Below are positions 56,275 through 64,000 of a DNA stretch of 64,000 bases, piece by piece. Source of the DNA: Streptomyces sp. NBC_01549 (GTDB taxonomy: Bacteria; Actinomycetota; Actinomycetes; Streptomycetales; Streptomycetaceae). The notes beneath the pieces are model-generated. The model ran no database searches. It was not told the DNA's origin and was given only the letters and a program-made list of their open reading frames with translations. The DNA is taken from positions 62,001-126,000 of the forward strand of contig NZ_JAPEPW010000001.1 of NCBI RefSeq assembly GCF_026339955.1. The letters are read 5' to 3'. A program made the position numbers and the translations under genes. How positions within the stretch are numbered: the first letter of the stretch is position 1; each line of letters starts with the position of its first letter.

Positions 56275-57219
56275 ATGACGTCCAGTTTCAGCACCATGGG
56301 GACCGGCCGCGGGGAGACGGGTGAGAGCGGTAGGTGTCGCATGCCCATGGGCCTCGACATCGTCGTCTCGGGCGCGGCACCCACGGAGCTGCCCGGGGCG
56401 GGCCGGCCCCAACCGGCCCGGCGGGCACACCGGTTGGTCGCCCGGGACAGCGGCGAGTACCTCTTCGTAGGCATACGAGGTGCGGCGGGCGTAGGAGGGG
56501 GGAGCGGCGCGCACAGTCCGCGGCAGCCCGAGGACGTCTTCCTCACGCCGGGAGACATCTGCTTCTACGACGCGCACGAACCCGCGGCGCTCGACTTCCC
56601 GGCGTGTTTCCGTACGAAGGTGTTCCTCGTGCCGTACGAGTCGCTCGGGCTCTGCGAGACGGACGTGCGCCGGCTCGCGGGGACGTCGGTTCCCCGTATG
56701 TCCCGGCTGGGCAGCCTGCTGTCACCGTTCCTGTCCGAACTCGCGGACACGGCCTCCTCGTCCCGGCCGCCGGTCGGCGAGCTGCTCGCCTGGAACGCCG
56801 TGAACGTGCTGGCCACCCTCGCCACCGAGCGGCTGGGCCGGGACGCGACCGGCACGCCCGCCGCCCGGACACCGATGATGGCCCGGATCCTGGAGTTCAT
56901 CGACCTGCACCTGACCGACGAGGACCTCTCCCCCGAGACGATCGCCGGGGCCCATCACATCTCCGCGCGCTATCTGCACCGGCTCTTCCAGGACGAGGGC
57001 ACCACGGTCGGCCGGTGGATCCAGCGGCGTCGGCTCGAGGAGTGCCGCCGGGACCTGATGATCCGCGTCCGGGGCGGTCGGACCATCGCGGCGGTGGCCA
57101 ACCGCTGGGGGTTCATGAGCGCCAGCCACTTCAGCCGGGTCTTCCGCGCCGCGTACGGCATGTCGCCCAGCGAATGGCGGGACACCGTCGGCCGCGGCAC
57201 GCCCGCCGACCGCCGCTGA
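56275..57219 (+). CDS. AraC-family transcriptional regulator
   Basis: About 314 residues; ATG 56275 follows GGAGG at 9 nt. The N-terminal cupin-like ligand domain (PEDVFLTPGDICFYDAHEPA) precedes two helix-turn-helix motifs at the C terminus (PETIAGAHHISARYLHRLFQ and IAAVANRWGFMSASHFSRVF, ending SPSEWR). The nearest downstream genes are two alpha/beta hydrolases in the same direction, its likely targets. Confidence 0.9.
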   Translation: MTSSFSTMGTGRGETGESGRCRMPMGLDIVVSGAAPTELPGAGRPQPARRAHRLVARDSGEYLFVGIRGAAGVGGGSGAHSPRQPEDVFLTPGDICFYDAHEPAALDFPACFRTKVFLVPYESLGLCETDVRRLAGTSVPRMSRLGSLLSPFLSELADTASSSRPPVGELLAWNAVNVLATLATERLGRDATGTPAARTPMMARILEFIDLHLTDEDLSPETIAGAHHISARYLHRLFQDEGTTVGRWIQRRRLEECRRDLMIRVRGGRTIAAVANRWGFMSASHFSRVFRAAYGMSPSEWRDTVGRGTPADRR

Positions 57220-57398
57220 GACGGCCGCTCGCGTTCGGTGGTCACTCGGTGGTGGACGGTCCCCAGGCCTCTTTCGTGCGCTGTGAGTTCAACGGCGGTG
57301 CGCTGATGGACCATTCACACCCGCACCGTGTCTTTAGCGTGGGTGCGAGGCCGGAACATTGCCCGGCGTACCCAGGAACAACGCTTCAGGAGATTCCC

Positions 57399-58370
57399 AT
57401 GTCCGACGCCGTAGAGCCGGTCAAGCCTGTACTGGAACCGGCGGCCGCCGCTTTCGCGGAAGCCACCGCCAATCCGCCGTACCTGTTCGACCTCGCCCCG
57501 GCGGAGGGCCGCAAGGCCGTCGACGAGGTGCAGTCCGGCGAGATCGAGATGCCGGACATCGACGAGGAGTGGATCACCGTCCCGGGCGGTCCGACGGGCA
57601 GTGTCCGCGCCCGGATCGTAAAGCCCGCCGGTATCGAGGGCACCCTTCCGGTGATCCTCTACATCCACGGCGCGGGCTGGGTGTTCGGCAACGCCCACAC
57701 CCATGACCGCCTCGTGCGCGAGCTGGCCGTGGGCGCCGAGGCCGCCGTGGTCTTCCCCGAGTACGACCTCTCGCCCGAGGCCCGCTACCCGGTCGCCATC
57801 GAGCAGAACTACACCGTCGCGCAGTGGGTCGTGCGGCAGGGTGCGTCCAAGGGGCTGGACGGCACCCGCCTCGCGGTGGCCGGCGACTCCGTCGGCGGCA
57901 ACATGACCGCCGCGCTGACCCTGATGGCCAAGGAGCGCGGCGATGTCCCGCTGCTCCAGCAGGTGCTGTTCTACCCGGTCACCGACGCGAGCTTCGACAC
58001 CGGCTCCTACCACCAGTTCGCCACCGGCTACTTCCTGCGCCGCGACGGCATGCAGTGGTTCTGGGACCAGTACACGACCGACGAGGCCGAGCGCGCCCAG
58101 ATCACCGCCTCCCCGCTGCGCGCCACCACCGAGCAGCTCACCGGCCTGCCTCCGGCCCTGGTCATCACCGGCGAGGCCGACGTCCTGCGCGACGAGGGCG
58201 AGGCCTACGCGGGCAAGCTGCGCGAGGCCAAAGTGCCCGTCACCGCCGTGCGCTTCCAGGGCATCATCCACGACTTCGTGATGCTCAACGCCCTGCGCGG
58301 CACCCACGCCGCCGAGGCCGCCCTGACGATGGCCACCCGTACGCTGCACACCGCGCTGCACGCGGGCTGA
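57399..58370 (+). CDS. HSL-type alpha/beta hydrolase (esterase/lipase)
   Basis: A 323-residue esterase of the hormone-sensitive-lipase group. The oxyanion block is YIHGAGWVFG (HGGGW type), the nucleophile Ser is in VAGDSVGGNMTA, the Asp in GEADVLRDEGEAYA and the His in IIHDFVML. ATG 57399 follows AGGAG. The next hydrolase gene begins 33 nt after its stop, so they are probably co-transcribed. Confidence 0.93.
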   Translation: MSDAVEPVKPVLEPAAAAFAEATANPPYLFDLAPAEGRKAVDEVQSGEIEMPDIDEEWITVPGGPTGSVRARIVKPAGIEGTLPVILYIHGAGWVFGNAHTHDRLVRELAVGAEAAVVFPEYDLSPEARYPVAIEQNYTVAQWVVRQGASKGLDGTRLAVAGDSVGGNMTAALTLMAKERGDVPLLQQVLFYPVTDASFDTGSYHQFATGYFLRRDGMQWFWDQYTTDEAERAQITASPLRATTEQLTGLPPALVITGEADVLRDEGEAYAGKLREAKVPVTAVRFQGIIHDFVMLNALRGTHAAEAALTMATRTLHTALHAG

Positions 58371-58403
58371 CCAGGTCCACAAGACCGACAAGGAGAAACA
58401 GTC

Positions 58404-59126
58404 ATGTCCGGGAACACCACTCCCACCGCCCTGCTCGTGCACGGCGCGTTCGCCGACGCCGCCAGCTGGTCCGGCGTCATCGCGGAACTGCAGAACCACG
58501 GCATCCCCGTCGTCGCACCGCCGAACCCGCTGCGCTCTCTCGCCTCCGACGCCGCGTACATCGCCTCGGTGGCCGCGCAGATCGACGGCCCCGTCGTGCT
58601 GGTCGGTCACTCCTACGGCGGCGCGATCATCACCGTCGCCGGTACCGCGGAGAACGTGGTCGGGCTGGTCTTCGTCGCGGCGTACGTCCTCGAGGAGGGC
58701 GAGAGCCTCGGCGAGTTGCAGGGGCGCTTCCCCGACTCGCCGCTGGGCAGCAGCCTGAAGCAGACCACGTATCCCGTCGAGGGCGGCGACCCGGCCGTCG
58801 AGGTCACCATCCTCCCCGAGGCATTCCCGTCCGTCTTCGCCGCGGACGTCCCCGCCGACGTCACCAAGGTGCTGGCGGTCGCCCAGCGTCCGCTCGCCGC
58901 CGGGGCGTTCACTGAGACGGCGAGCGCCGCCGCGTGGAAGACCAAGCCCTCCTGGGCCCTGGTCGCCGCCGCGGACCAGGCGATCAACCCCGAGGTCGAG
59001 CGCTTCGGCGCAAAGCGTGCGGGAGCGACGATCCTGGAGGTCGAGGGCGCCTCGCACGCCGTCGCGGTGTCCCAGCCGCGGGTGGTCGCAGAGCTGATCC
59101 GCGACGCGGTCCGCGCGACCGGCTGA
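58404..59126 (+). CDS. Alpha/beta hydrolase (small, haloperoxidase/methylesterase-like)
   Basis: A 240-residue hydrolase: VHGAFADAASWSGVI gives the oxyanion region, VGHSYGGAIITV the nucleophile Ser, and GASHAVAVSQP the catalytic His. It belongs to the short alpha/beta group with plant methylesterase-like members. ATG 58404 follows AAGGAGA. It is the second gene of a hydrolase pair behind the AraC regulator and convergent with a sensor kinase gene. Confidence 0.92.
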   Translation: MSGNTTPTALLVHGAFADAASWSGVIAELQNHGIPVVAPPNPLRSLASDAAYIASVAAQIDGPVVLVGHSYGGAIITVAGTAENVVGLVFVAAYVLEEGESLGELQGRFPDSPLGSSLKQTTYPVEGGDPAVEVTILPEAFPSVFAADVPADVTKVLAVAQRPLAAGAFTETASAAAWKTKPSWALVAAADQAINPEVERFGAKRAGATILEVEGASHAVAVSQPRVVAELIRDAVRATG

Positions 59127-59177
59127 GGCACCGGCTGAGCGAACCGACGGCGGCTGTGCGGACGTACTCCCCCGTAG

Positions 59178-60672
59178 TCACGGGAGCGCACGCGGGAGCG
59201 GGAGGCGGATCGTGAACGCCGTGGAGCCGGGGCTGCTGTTCAGTTCGATGGTGCCGCCGTGGGCCCGGACCAGTGAGCGGGCGACCGCGAGGCCCAGCCC
59301 ACTGCCGCCGCGGTCGCGGCTACGGGCCTTGTCGACGCGGTAGAAACGGTCGAAGACCCGCTCCTGGTCGGCGGGCGGAATCCCGGGCCCGGAGTCGCAG
59401 ACCCGCACGACCGCCGTGCCGGACGAGCCGACGCGCCCCGGCTGCCCCGCCTGCGTGGCCGACACCTCCAGGCACACCTTCGTGCCCACCGGGGTGTGCA
59501 TGGCGGCGTTGGTGAGCAGGTTGTCGAGGACCTGTCGGATGCGCAGGGGGTCCAGGCGCAGGCGCACCGGGTCGGGGCCGGCCGTCACGGACAGCGCGTG
59601 CTCCCCTCGTCCGGCACGGAAGGCGTCCGCCGCCTCTCGCGCCAGTTCCACCAGGTCCGCGTCCTCCAGCCGCAGCGGTGTCTCCACCTCGGCGGCGTCC
59701 AGGCGGGCGAGGAGGAGCAGGTCGTCGAGGAGTACGCCCATCCTGGCGGCCTCGGCGCGCAGCCGGGCCAGGTGCTTCTCGCGTTCCTCGGGCTCGTTGG
59801 CGGCGGCGTACTGGAAGAGGTCCGCGTAGCCGCGTACCGACATCAGGGGCGTACGCAGTTCGTGCGAGGCGTCCGCGACGAACCGGCGCAGTCGCTGTTC
59901 GGCCTCGGTGCGGACGGCGAGCGCGTCGTCGATGTGCTCCAGCATGGTGTTGAACGCGGTGCGCAGTTCCTCGACCTCGGGTCCGCCACGCCCGCCCCCG
60001 GCCCGCACCTCCAGCCGCGCCGAGCCGGTGAGGTTGTGCGAGGTGATGCCGCGGGCGGTGTGCGCCATGTCGCTGAACGGTCTCAGCCCGCGCCGCAGTA
60101 CGGTCCGGCCGAGCACGACGAGCCCGAGCAGGGCGAGCGCGAAGGTGACGACCTGGACCGTGATCAGCTGCCGCACGGTGGCCTGCATGTCCTGCATGGG
60201 CGCCGCGGTGACGAGGACGACGCCCGGGTCGACCTCGCAGGCGCGCAGCTTGTACATGCCCTCGCCCTCGATGTGCGCGGTGCGCAGCAGGTGCGCGTCG
60301 CCCCCCGTCCGGCAACGCCTGGGCGGTGGCGGTGAGTTCGGCGGTGTCGGCGGGGACGTCGGCGGGCTTGCGCAGGACCGCCGTACGGCCCTTGACGTCG
60401 TACACGGCGGTGAACCAGCCGTAGTACGGCCGCCGCTGGACGGTGCCGTGTGCCTGGGCGTCCTTGGACTGGGTGACCTGGACGAGCTTCATCTGCTCGC
60501 CGAGCTGACGTTCCAGGTAGTCCTTCATGTACGTCGTCAGGGCCGTGCCGACGACGGCGAACACGACGAGGGACAGCACGCCGATGCCGAGGGCCAGCCG
60601 GGTGCCCAGGCGTGTCCGGCGGTAGACGCCCCGCAGGCGGGCAAGCGCTCCGCCGGCCTGGGGGCCGCTCAC
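59178..60672 (-). pseudogene. Sensor histidine kinase frameshifted in a G6 run
   Basis: The whole kinase needs two frames. From GTG 60672 (overlapping the response regulator stop) come TM1 (LALGIGVLSLVVFAVVGTAL) and a sensor region ending TATAQALPDG. In the other frame GDAHLLRTAHIEGEGMYKL leads to TM2, HAMP, the H-box FVADASHELRTPLMS, N-box NLLTNAAMHTP and G boxes. The shift is in a run of six G (60301-60306, read as C on the plus strand); five would restore the frame. Translation from GTG/ATG near 60257 would give a kinase lacking the sensor. Confidence 0.85.
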
Positions 60673-61364
60673 TCGGCGACCTGTCGCACCACGTATCCGA
60701 CGCCCCGCACCGTGTGGATGAGCGACTCGCCGCTGTCGGACTCGCCGCTGCCGTCGAGCTTGCGGCGCAGCCGGCTGACGACGAGTTCCACCACGTTGGA
60801 GCGGCCTCCGAAGCCGTACTCCCACACGTGGTCGAGGATCTGGGCCTTCGTGAGGACGGTGGGCGACTTGCGCATGAGGTAGCGCAGGACCTCGTACTCG
60901 GTCGGGGTGAGCGTGAGCAGCCGGTCGGCGCGCCGCACCTCCCGGGTGTCCTCGTCCATCGTCAGGTCGGCGACCTGGAGCACGGAGCGCTGGAAGCCGG
61001 GGCCCGCGGCGCGCCGCAGCACGGTCCGCAGCCGCGCCATGAGCTCCTCGACCGCGAACGGTTTGACGAGGTAGTCGTCGCCGCCGCGGGTGAGGCCCGC
61101 GACCCGGTCCGCGACGCCGTCGCGGGCGGTGAGGAAGACCACGGGCACCATCGTCCCGGACTGCCGCAGCCGGTCGAGGACGGCGAACCCGTCGAGGCCG
61201 GGCAGCATCAGGTCGAGCACCACGATGTCGGGGCGGAACTCGGCTGCCCGGCGCAGCGCGTCCTCGCCGGAGTACGCGGTGATCGCCTCCCAGCCCTCGT
61301 AGCGGGCGACCGTCGCGACGAGGTCGGCGATGGGAGGGTCGTCGTCCACGACCAGGAGGCGCAC
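60669..61364 (-). CDS. OmpR-family response regulator
   Basis: A 231-residue regulator: acidic pocket VVDDD, phospho-Asp in VVLDLMLPGLDG, Lys in DYLVKPFAVEEL, and a winged helix with TPTEYEVLRYLMRKSPTVL and RGVGYVVRQ. GTG 61364 is chosen because GAGGAG lies 8 nt upstream; a start at 61373 is also open. Its stop overlaps the kinase start by GTGA. Its targets are unknown. Confidence 0.92.
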   Translation of the reverse strand: MRLLVVDDDPPIADLVATVARYEGWEAITAYSGEDALRRAAEFRPDIVVLDLMLPGLDGFAVLDRLRQSGTMVPVVFLTARDGVADRVAGLTRGGDDYLVKPFAVEELMARLRTVLRRAAGPGFQRSVLQVADLTMDEDTREVRRADRLLTLTPTEYEVLRYLMRKSPTVLTKAQILDHVWEYGFGGRSNVVELVVSRLRRKLDGSGESDSGESLIHTVRGVGYVVRQVAE

Positions 61365-62119
61365 TTTTTCCACCTCCTCATAGTGCGTGACGTGGCCGTC
61401 GACGCCATAGCAGCCGACGTCTCTGATCCACATCGATAAACACTTGAAAGTTGAGCGACAGGAAAACGACAGCTCCCACCGGGCAGGCTCGGCGCGTCGT
61501 GCTGCCATGACAGACAGCGGTCGTCGAACGGCTGGGCCGCCTGACTCGCCAGGACGGACGCGACGTTCCATGCCGAGTGATCCGCCCCGGCACCTTCGGA
61601 TCCAGCCACGGCCCGGCCGCTCCCGCGGCCGGGCCGTGTTGTTGAAACCAGCCAACTTACTGGCGAGTACGAATCGCGACTATTCGCACCCAAGTGCCGA
61701 ATCACACCCTTTTGCCCATCATGAATTTTGATTATGAAGAGGGGAACTAATAAAGGTTTCAATTTACAGCGAGGGAAACATTTCGTTTCCGCAAGATCGA
61801 AGTGGACCCCATGCTCGACACTACGTCAGCAAGCATTGCCGCAGGCCGAATCAGGGGCGCGGAACGCGCCGACCGACAGTGACCAGCTCCGTCAACTCAC
61901 CGCAACCAGGCCTCCGTTGTCGGCACGCACAGGGCTCCGAGGCGACTGTGTCAACCATGTTACTTCCGGTAATGACAGCCTCCTTGAGAGTTTGACTTTC
62001 ACGAGGATGCGCAATAAGCATGAGCGTGCTTCGCATCGGCTGTCGGCTCGTTGTGAAGCGCAAGCGCTCTCCGCTCTCCCCCACCGATGATCACCCTCGT
62101 GCGATTTTGGAGCGTTCGC
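61365..62119. promoter_or_regulatory. Long AT-richer leader between divergent genes
   Basis: About 750 bases without a convincing gene. The segment 61650-61800 is much less GC-rich than its surroundings and holds a perfect interrupted palindrome (GGAAAC ATTTC GTTTCC, 61774-61790). Promoters for the regulator pair and for the PKS-like gene should lie here. No start-distance rule allows a firm -10/-35 call. Confidence 0.5.
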
Positions 62120-64000
62120 GTGCCTGTGCCGAATTTCGATACTTCCGGCCCGTTTGCCGTAGAGGACATCGTCATCGCCCTGAACCCGTTCGCCGTCCCC
62201 TCGGCACGGGTCACCGCGGCCGCCGTACGGGCGGGCGGTCTCGGGGTGCTCGACCTCACCGCGGGTGGGCGCCGGGCGGCGGCGGAACTCGCGCTGGCCG
62301 AGGAATGGTCGGCCGCCGGTTTCGGCGTACGGCTCCGCGACAACGATGCCTTTCCCGCGCGGGACCTTCCCACCTGTGTGCACGCCGTCCTGCTGACCAC
62401 CGACGCCTCCTGCACGCCCGCCGACTTCCCCAGCCACCGCGTACTCGTCGAGGTGACCGACCGCGCACAGGCCTTACGGGCCGCCGCGGCCGGGGCGCAC
62501 GGACTGGTCGCCCGGGGCCACGAGGCAGGCGGCCCCGTGGGCGAACTGAGCACCTTCGTACTGCTCCAACAGCTCCTCGCCGAAGACGAGTTGGACCTGC
62601 CCGTCTGGGCCTGCGGCGGCGCGGGTCCGCACACCGCGGCGGCCGTCGTCGCGGGCGGCGGCGCCGGTGTCGTCCTGGACACCCAGCTCGCCCTGCTCGC
62701 CGAGGCCGAGGCCGAACTCCCCGCCGGGACGCCGGCACTGCTCGCCGGGCTCGACGGGTCCGAGACCACCGTGGAGGACGGCCGCCGCGTCCTACGGCGC
62801 AGGGGTGCCCCAGAGGGCGCGCCGGCCCCCGAGATCGGTCAGGACGGCTTCCTCGCCGACCGCTTCCAGGAGCGCTGGGGCACCGTCCACGCGGCGGTGC
62901 GGGGCGTACGGGACGCCGTCCTCGACTCGTTGAAAAGCGCGGGCCCCGGTCTCGACTCGTCGAAGAGCGCGGGCCCCGGTCTCGGCCGCGACGGAACGGG
63001 CACCCGCCCCTTCGGGAGCGAACTGCCCGTCGCCCAGGGGCCGATGACCCGGGTGAGCGACCAGGCCGCGTTCGCCGCCGAGGTCGGCGGCCACGGCGGA
63101 CTGCCCTTCATCGCGCTCGCGCTCTCCGGCGCCGACCAGACCCGCGCCGTCCTGGAGCGGACCAAGGACGCGCTCGGCGACGCGCCCTGGGGCGTCGGCG
63201 TCCTCGGCTTCGCCGCCGAGGAGATCAAGGCCGCCCAGCTGGAGGTCGTACGGGAGATCCGCCCGTCCCACGCGATCATCGCGGGCGGACGTCCCGCGCA
63301 GGCCGCCGCGCTGGAGGAGGTGGGCATCTCCACCTTCCTGCACGTGCCGTCGCCGGGGCTGCTGAAGCAGTTCCTGGAGGCGGGCGCGCGCAAGTTCGTC
63401 TTCGAGGGCGCCGAGTGCGGCGGCCATGTGGGACCGCGGGGCAGCTTCCCGCTGTGGGAGGCACAGCTCGGCGTGCTCGACGACTTCCTGGCGGGCGCGA
63501 AGAACGGCACCGCGGGCGAACTCCGGCTGTTCTTCGCGGGCGGGGTGCACGACGAACGCTCCGCCGCCATGGTCACCGCGCTCACCGCGCCGCTGACCGC
63601 CCGGGGTGCCGCCGTGGGCGTGCTGATGGGCACGGCGTATCTGTTCACCGAGGAGGCCGTGAGCGCGGGCGCGGTGCTGCCCCTGTTCCAGCGTCAGGTG
63701 ATCGACGCCGAGCGCACCGACCTCCTGGAGACCGCGCCCGGACACGCCACCCGCTGTGTGCACAGCCCGTTCACCGACGAGTTCGCCGCCGTCAAGGAGG
63801 ACCTCGCCGCCCGCGGGACACCCGGCCGCGAGGCCTGGGAGCAGCTGGAGCAGCTCAACGTGGGGCGGCTGCGGCTGGCCAGCAAGGGCATCGAGCGGGT
63901 CGACGGCAGGCTGAGCGCGGTCGGCGAGGACAGACAGCTCGCCGAGGGCATGTTCATGGCCGGTGAGGTCGCCGTGCTGCGCTCCGCCGTCACCACCGTC
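62120..64000 (+). CDS. Large PKS-type protein, N-terminal NMO/enoyl-reductase-like region (partial)
   Basis: GTG 62120 follows TTGGAGC; the frame is open to the end of the window (627 codons). Two TIM-barrel-like halves resemble nitronate monooxygenase/FabK-type flavin reductases. The first is at about 15-230 (IALNPFAVPSARVTAAAVRA, WACGGAGPHTAAAVV), the second from about 310 (LPVAQGPMTRVSDQAAFAAE, with the His of EGAECGGHVGPRG). The order and sequence suit the start of an unusual type I PKS or PfaD-like enoyl reductase. The halves are joined by a linker with a 30-bp direct repeat. Later domains are outside the window, so the call is partly inference. Confidence 0.7.
   Translation, partial: MPVPNFDTSGPFAVEDIVIALNPFAVPSARVTAAAVRAGGLGVLDLTAGGRRAAAELALAEEWSAAGFGVRLRDNDAFPARDLPTCVHAVLLTTDASCTPADFPSHRVLVEVTDRAQALRAAAAGAHGLVARGHEAGGPVGELSTFVLLQQLLAEDELDLPVWACGGAGPHTAAAVVAGGGAGVVLDTQLALLAEAEAELPAGTPALLAGLDGSETTVEDGRRVLRRRGAPEGAPAPEIGQDGFLADRFQERWGTVHAAVRGVRDAVLDSLKSAGPGLDSSKSAGPGLGRDGTGTRPFGSELPVAQGPMTRVSDQAAFAAEVGGHGGLPFIALALSGADQTRAVLERTKDALGDAPWGVGVLGFAAEEIKAAQLEVVREIRPSHAIIAGGRPAQAAALEEVGISTFLHVPSPGLLKQFLEAGARKFVFEGAECGGHVGPRGSFPLWEAQLGVLDDFLAGAKNGTAGELRLFFAGGVHDERSAAMVTALTAPLTARGAAVGVLMGTAYLFTEEAVSAGAVLPLFQRQVIDAERTDLLETAPGHATRCVHSPFTDEFAAVKEDLAARGTPGREAWEQLEQLNVGRLRLASKGIERVDGRLSAVGEDRQLAEGMFMAGEVAVLRSAVTTV
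62921..62980 (+). repeat. Tandem 30-bp duplication in the PKS-like linker
   Basis: Two adjacent 30-bp units (62921-62950 and 62951-62980) encode LDSLKSAGPG and LDSSKSAGPG. They differ at three bases. The repeat lengthens the flexible linker between the two reductase-like halves. Confidence 0.85.

Noticed and set aside
62020..63966. A 648-codon plus-strand frame over the last gene
   Set aside because: It is extremely Arg/Gly-rich. The frame starting at GTG 62120 gives a coherent reductase-like protein that runs off the window.

Overview
The window is high-GC actinobacterial DNA, most likely from a Streptomyces chromosome. The evidence is codon use with G/C at third positions, GTG starts with GGAGG-type ribosome sites, many GTGA/ATGA overlaps, SARP and AraC regulators, and Streptomyces-type insertion sequences. 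It looks like an accessory stretch, perhaps a chromosome arm, because intact genes alternate with an unusual number of broken genes, deletion scars and insertion-sequence debris.

Region by region: (1) 1-2584, the end of an ABC exporter ATPase and its FtsX-type permease. (2) 3003-4672, a GntR regulator, an isochorismatase-fold hydrolase and the stump of an NCS1 permease, all overlapping by 4 nt. (3) 5035-8336, a decayed natural-product cluster: NRPS/PKS scraps, a GSCFA protein, an SGNH-like protein and a TauD-type oxygenase, all with frameshifts or stops. An intact alanine-rich protein of unknown function follows (8367-9167). (4) 9554-21476, a catabolic module: ferredoxin reductase, F420/NADP reductase-like protein, P450, 3Fe-4S ferredoxin, acetoacetyl-CoA synthetase and thiolase. 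It is interrupted by IS701, IS1380 and integrase-core debris, and by a textbook ISL3 insertion with an 8-bp target duplication. (5) 21477-26453, a nest of IS5 and IS256 elements. One IS256-like element carries an acetyltransferase gene between its ends. A tyrosine-integrase fragment also lies here. (6) 26454-27848, a SAHH-like stump and a NUDIX protein.

(7) 28208-32785, a DUF4956 - VTC polyphosphate polymerase - PAP2 phosphatase operon divergent from a two-component system. (8) 32793-36978, an MFS transporter, a ChrB-type protein, a frameshifted uppP, a transposase remnant and a SUKH-domain protein. (9) 37348-44616, hydrolase, broken aldo/keto reductase, secreted beta-helix protein, LysE exporter, acetyltransferase, SnoaL-like protein, and a quinone oxidoreductase behind four palindromic operators whose neighbouring TetR gene is broken. 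(10) 44771-50646, several gene chimeras from deletions (MFS/metallo-beta-lactamase, NiCoT/methionine gamma-lyase, LuxR-type/winged helix) plus a TetR gene, a CDF-type transporter and a nickel/cobalt transporter. (11) 50745-61364, acetyltransferase, MOSC protein, SDR, epoxide hydrolase, SARP-NB-ARC regulator, AraC regulator with two alpha/beta hydrolases, and a second two-component system whose kinase is frameshifted in a G6 run. (12) 62120-64000, the start of a large gene with two NMO/enoyl-reductase-like halves, probably a type I PKS, running off the window.

The main biological units that still look functional are the P450/acetoacetate module, the polyphosphate-related operon with its sensor pair, and the final PKS-like gene. 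The most unusual structural observations are the IS256-like element with an acetyltransferase passenger, the four-fold operator array beside a dead TetR gene, and the repeated deletion-fusion scars. Frameshifts could in part be sequencing errors, so the single-base ones (uppP, the histidine kinase) should be treated with care.
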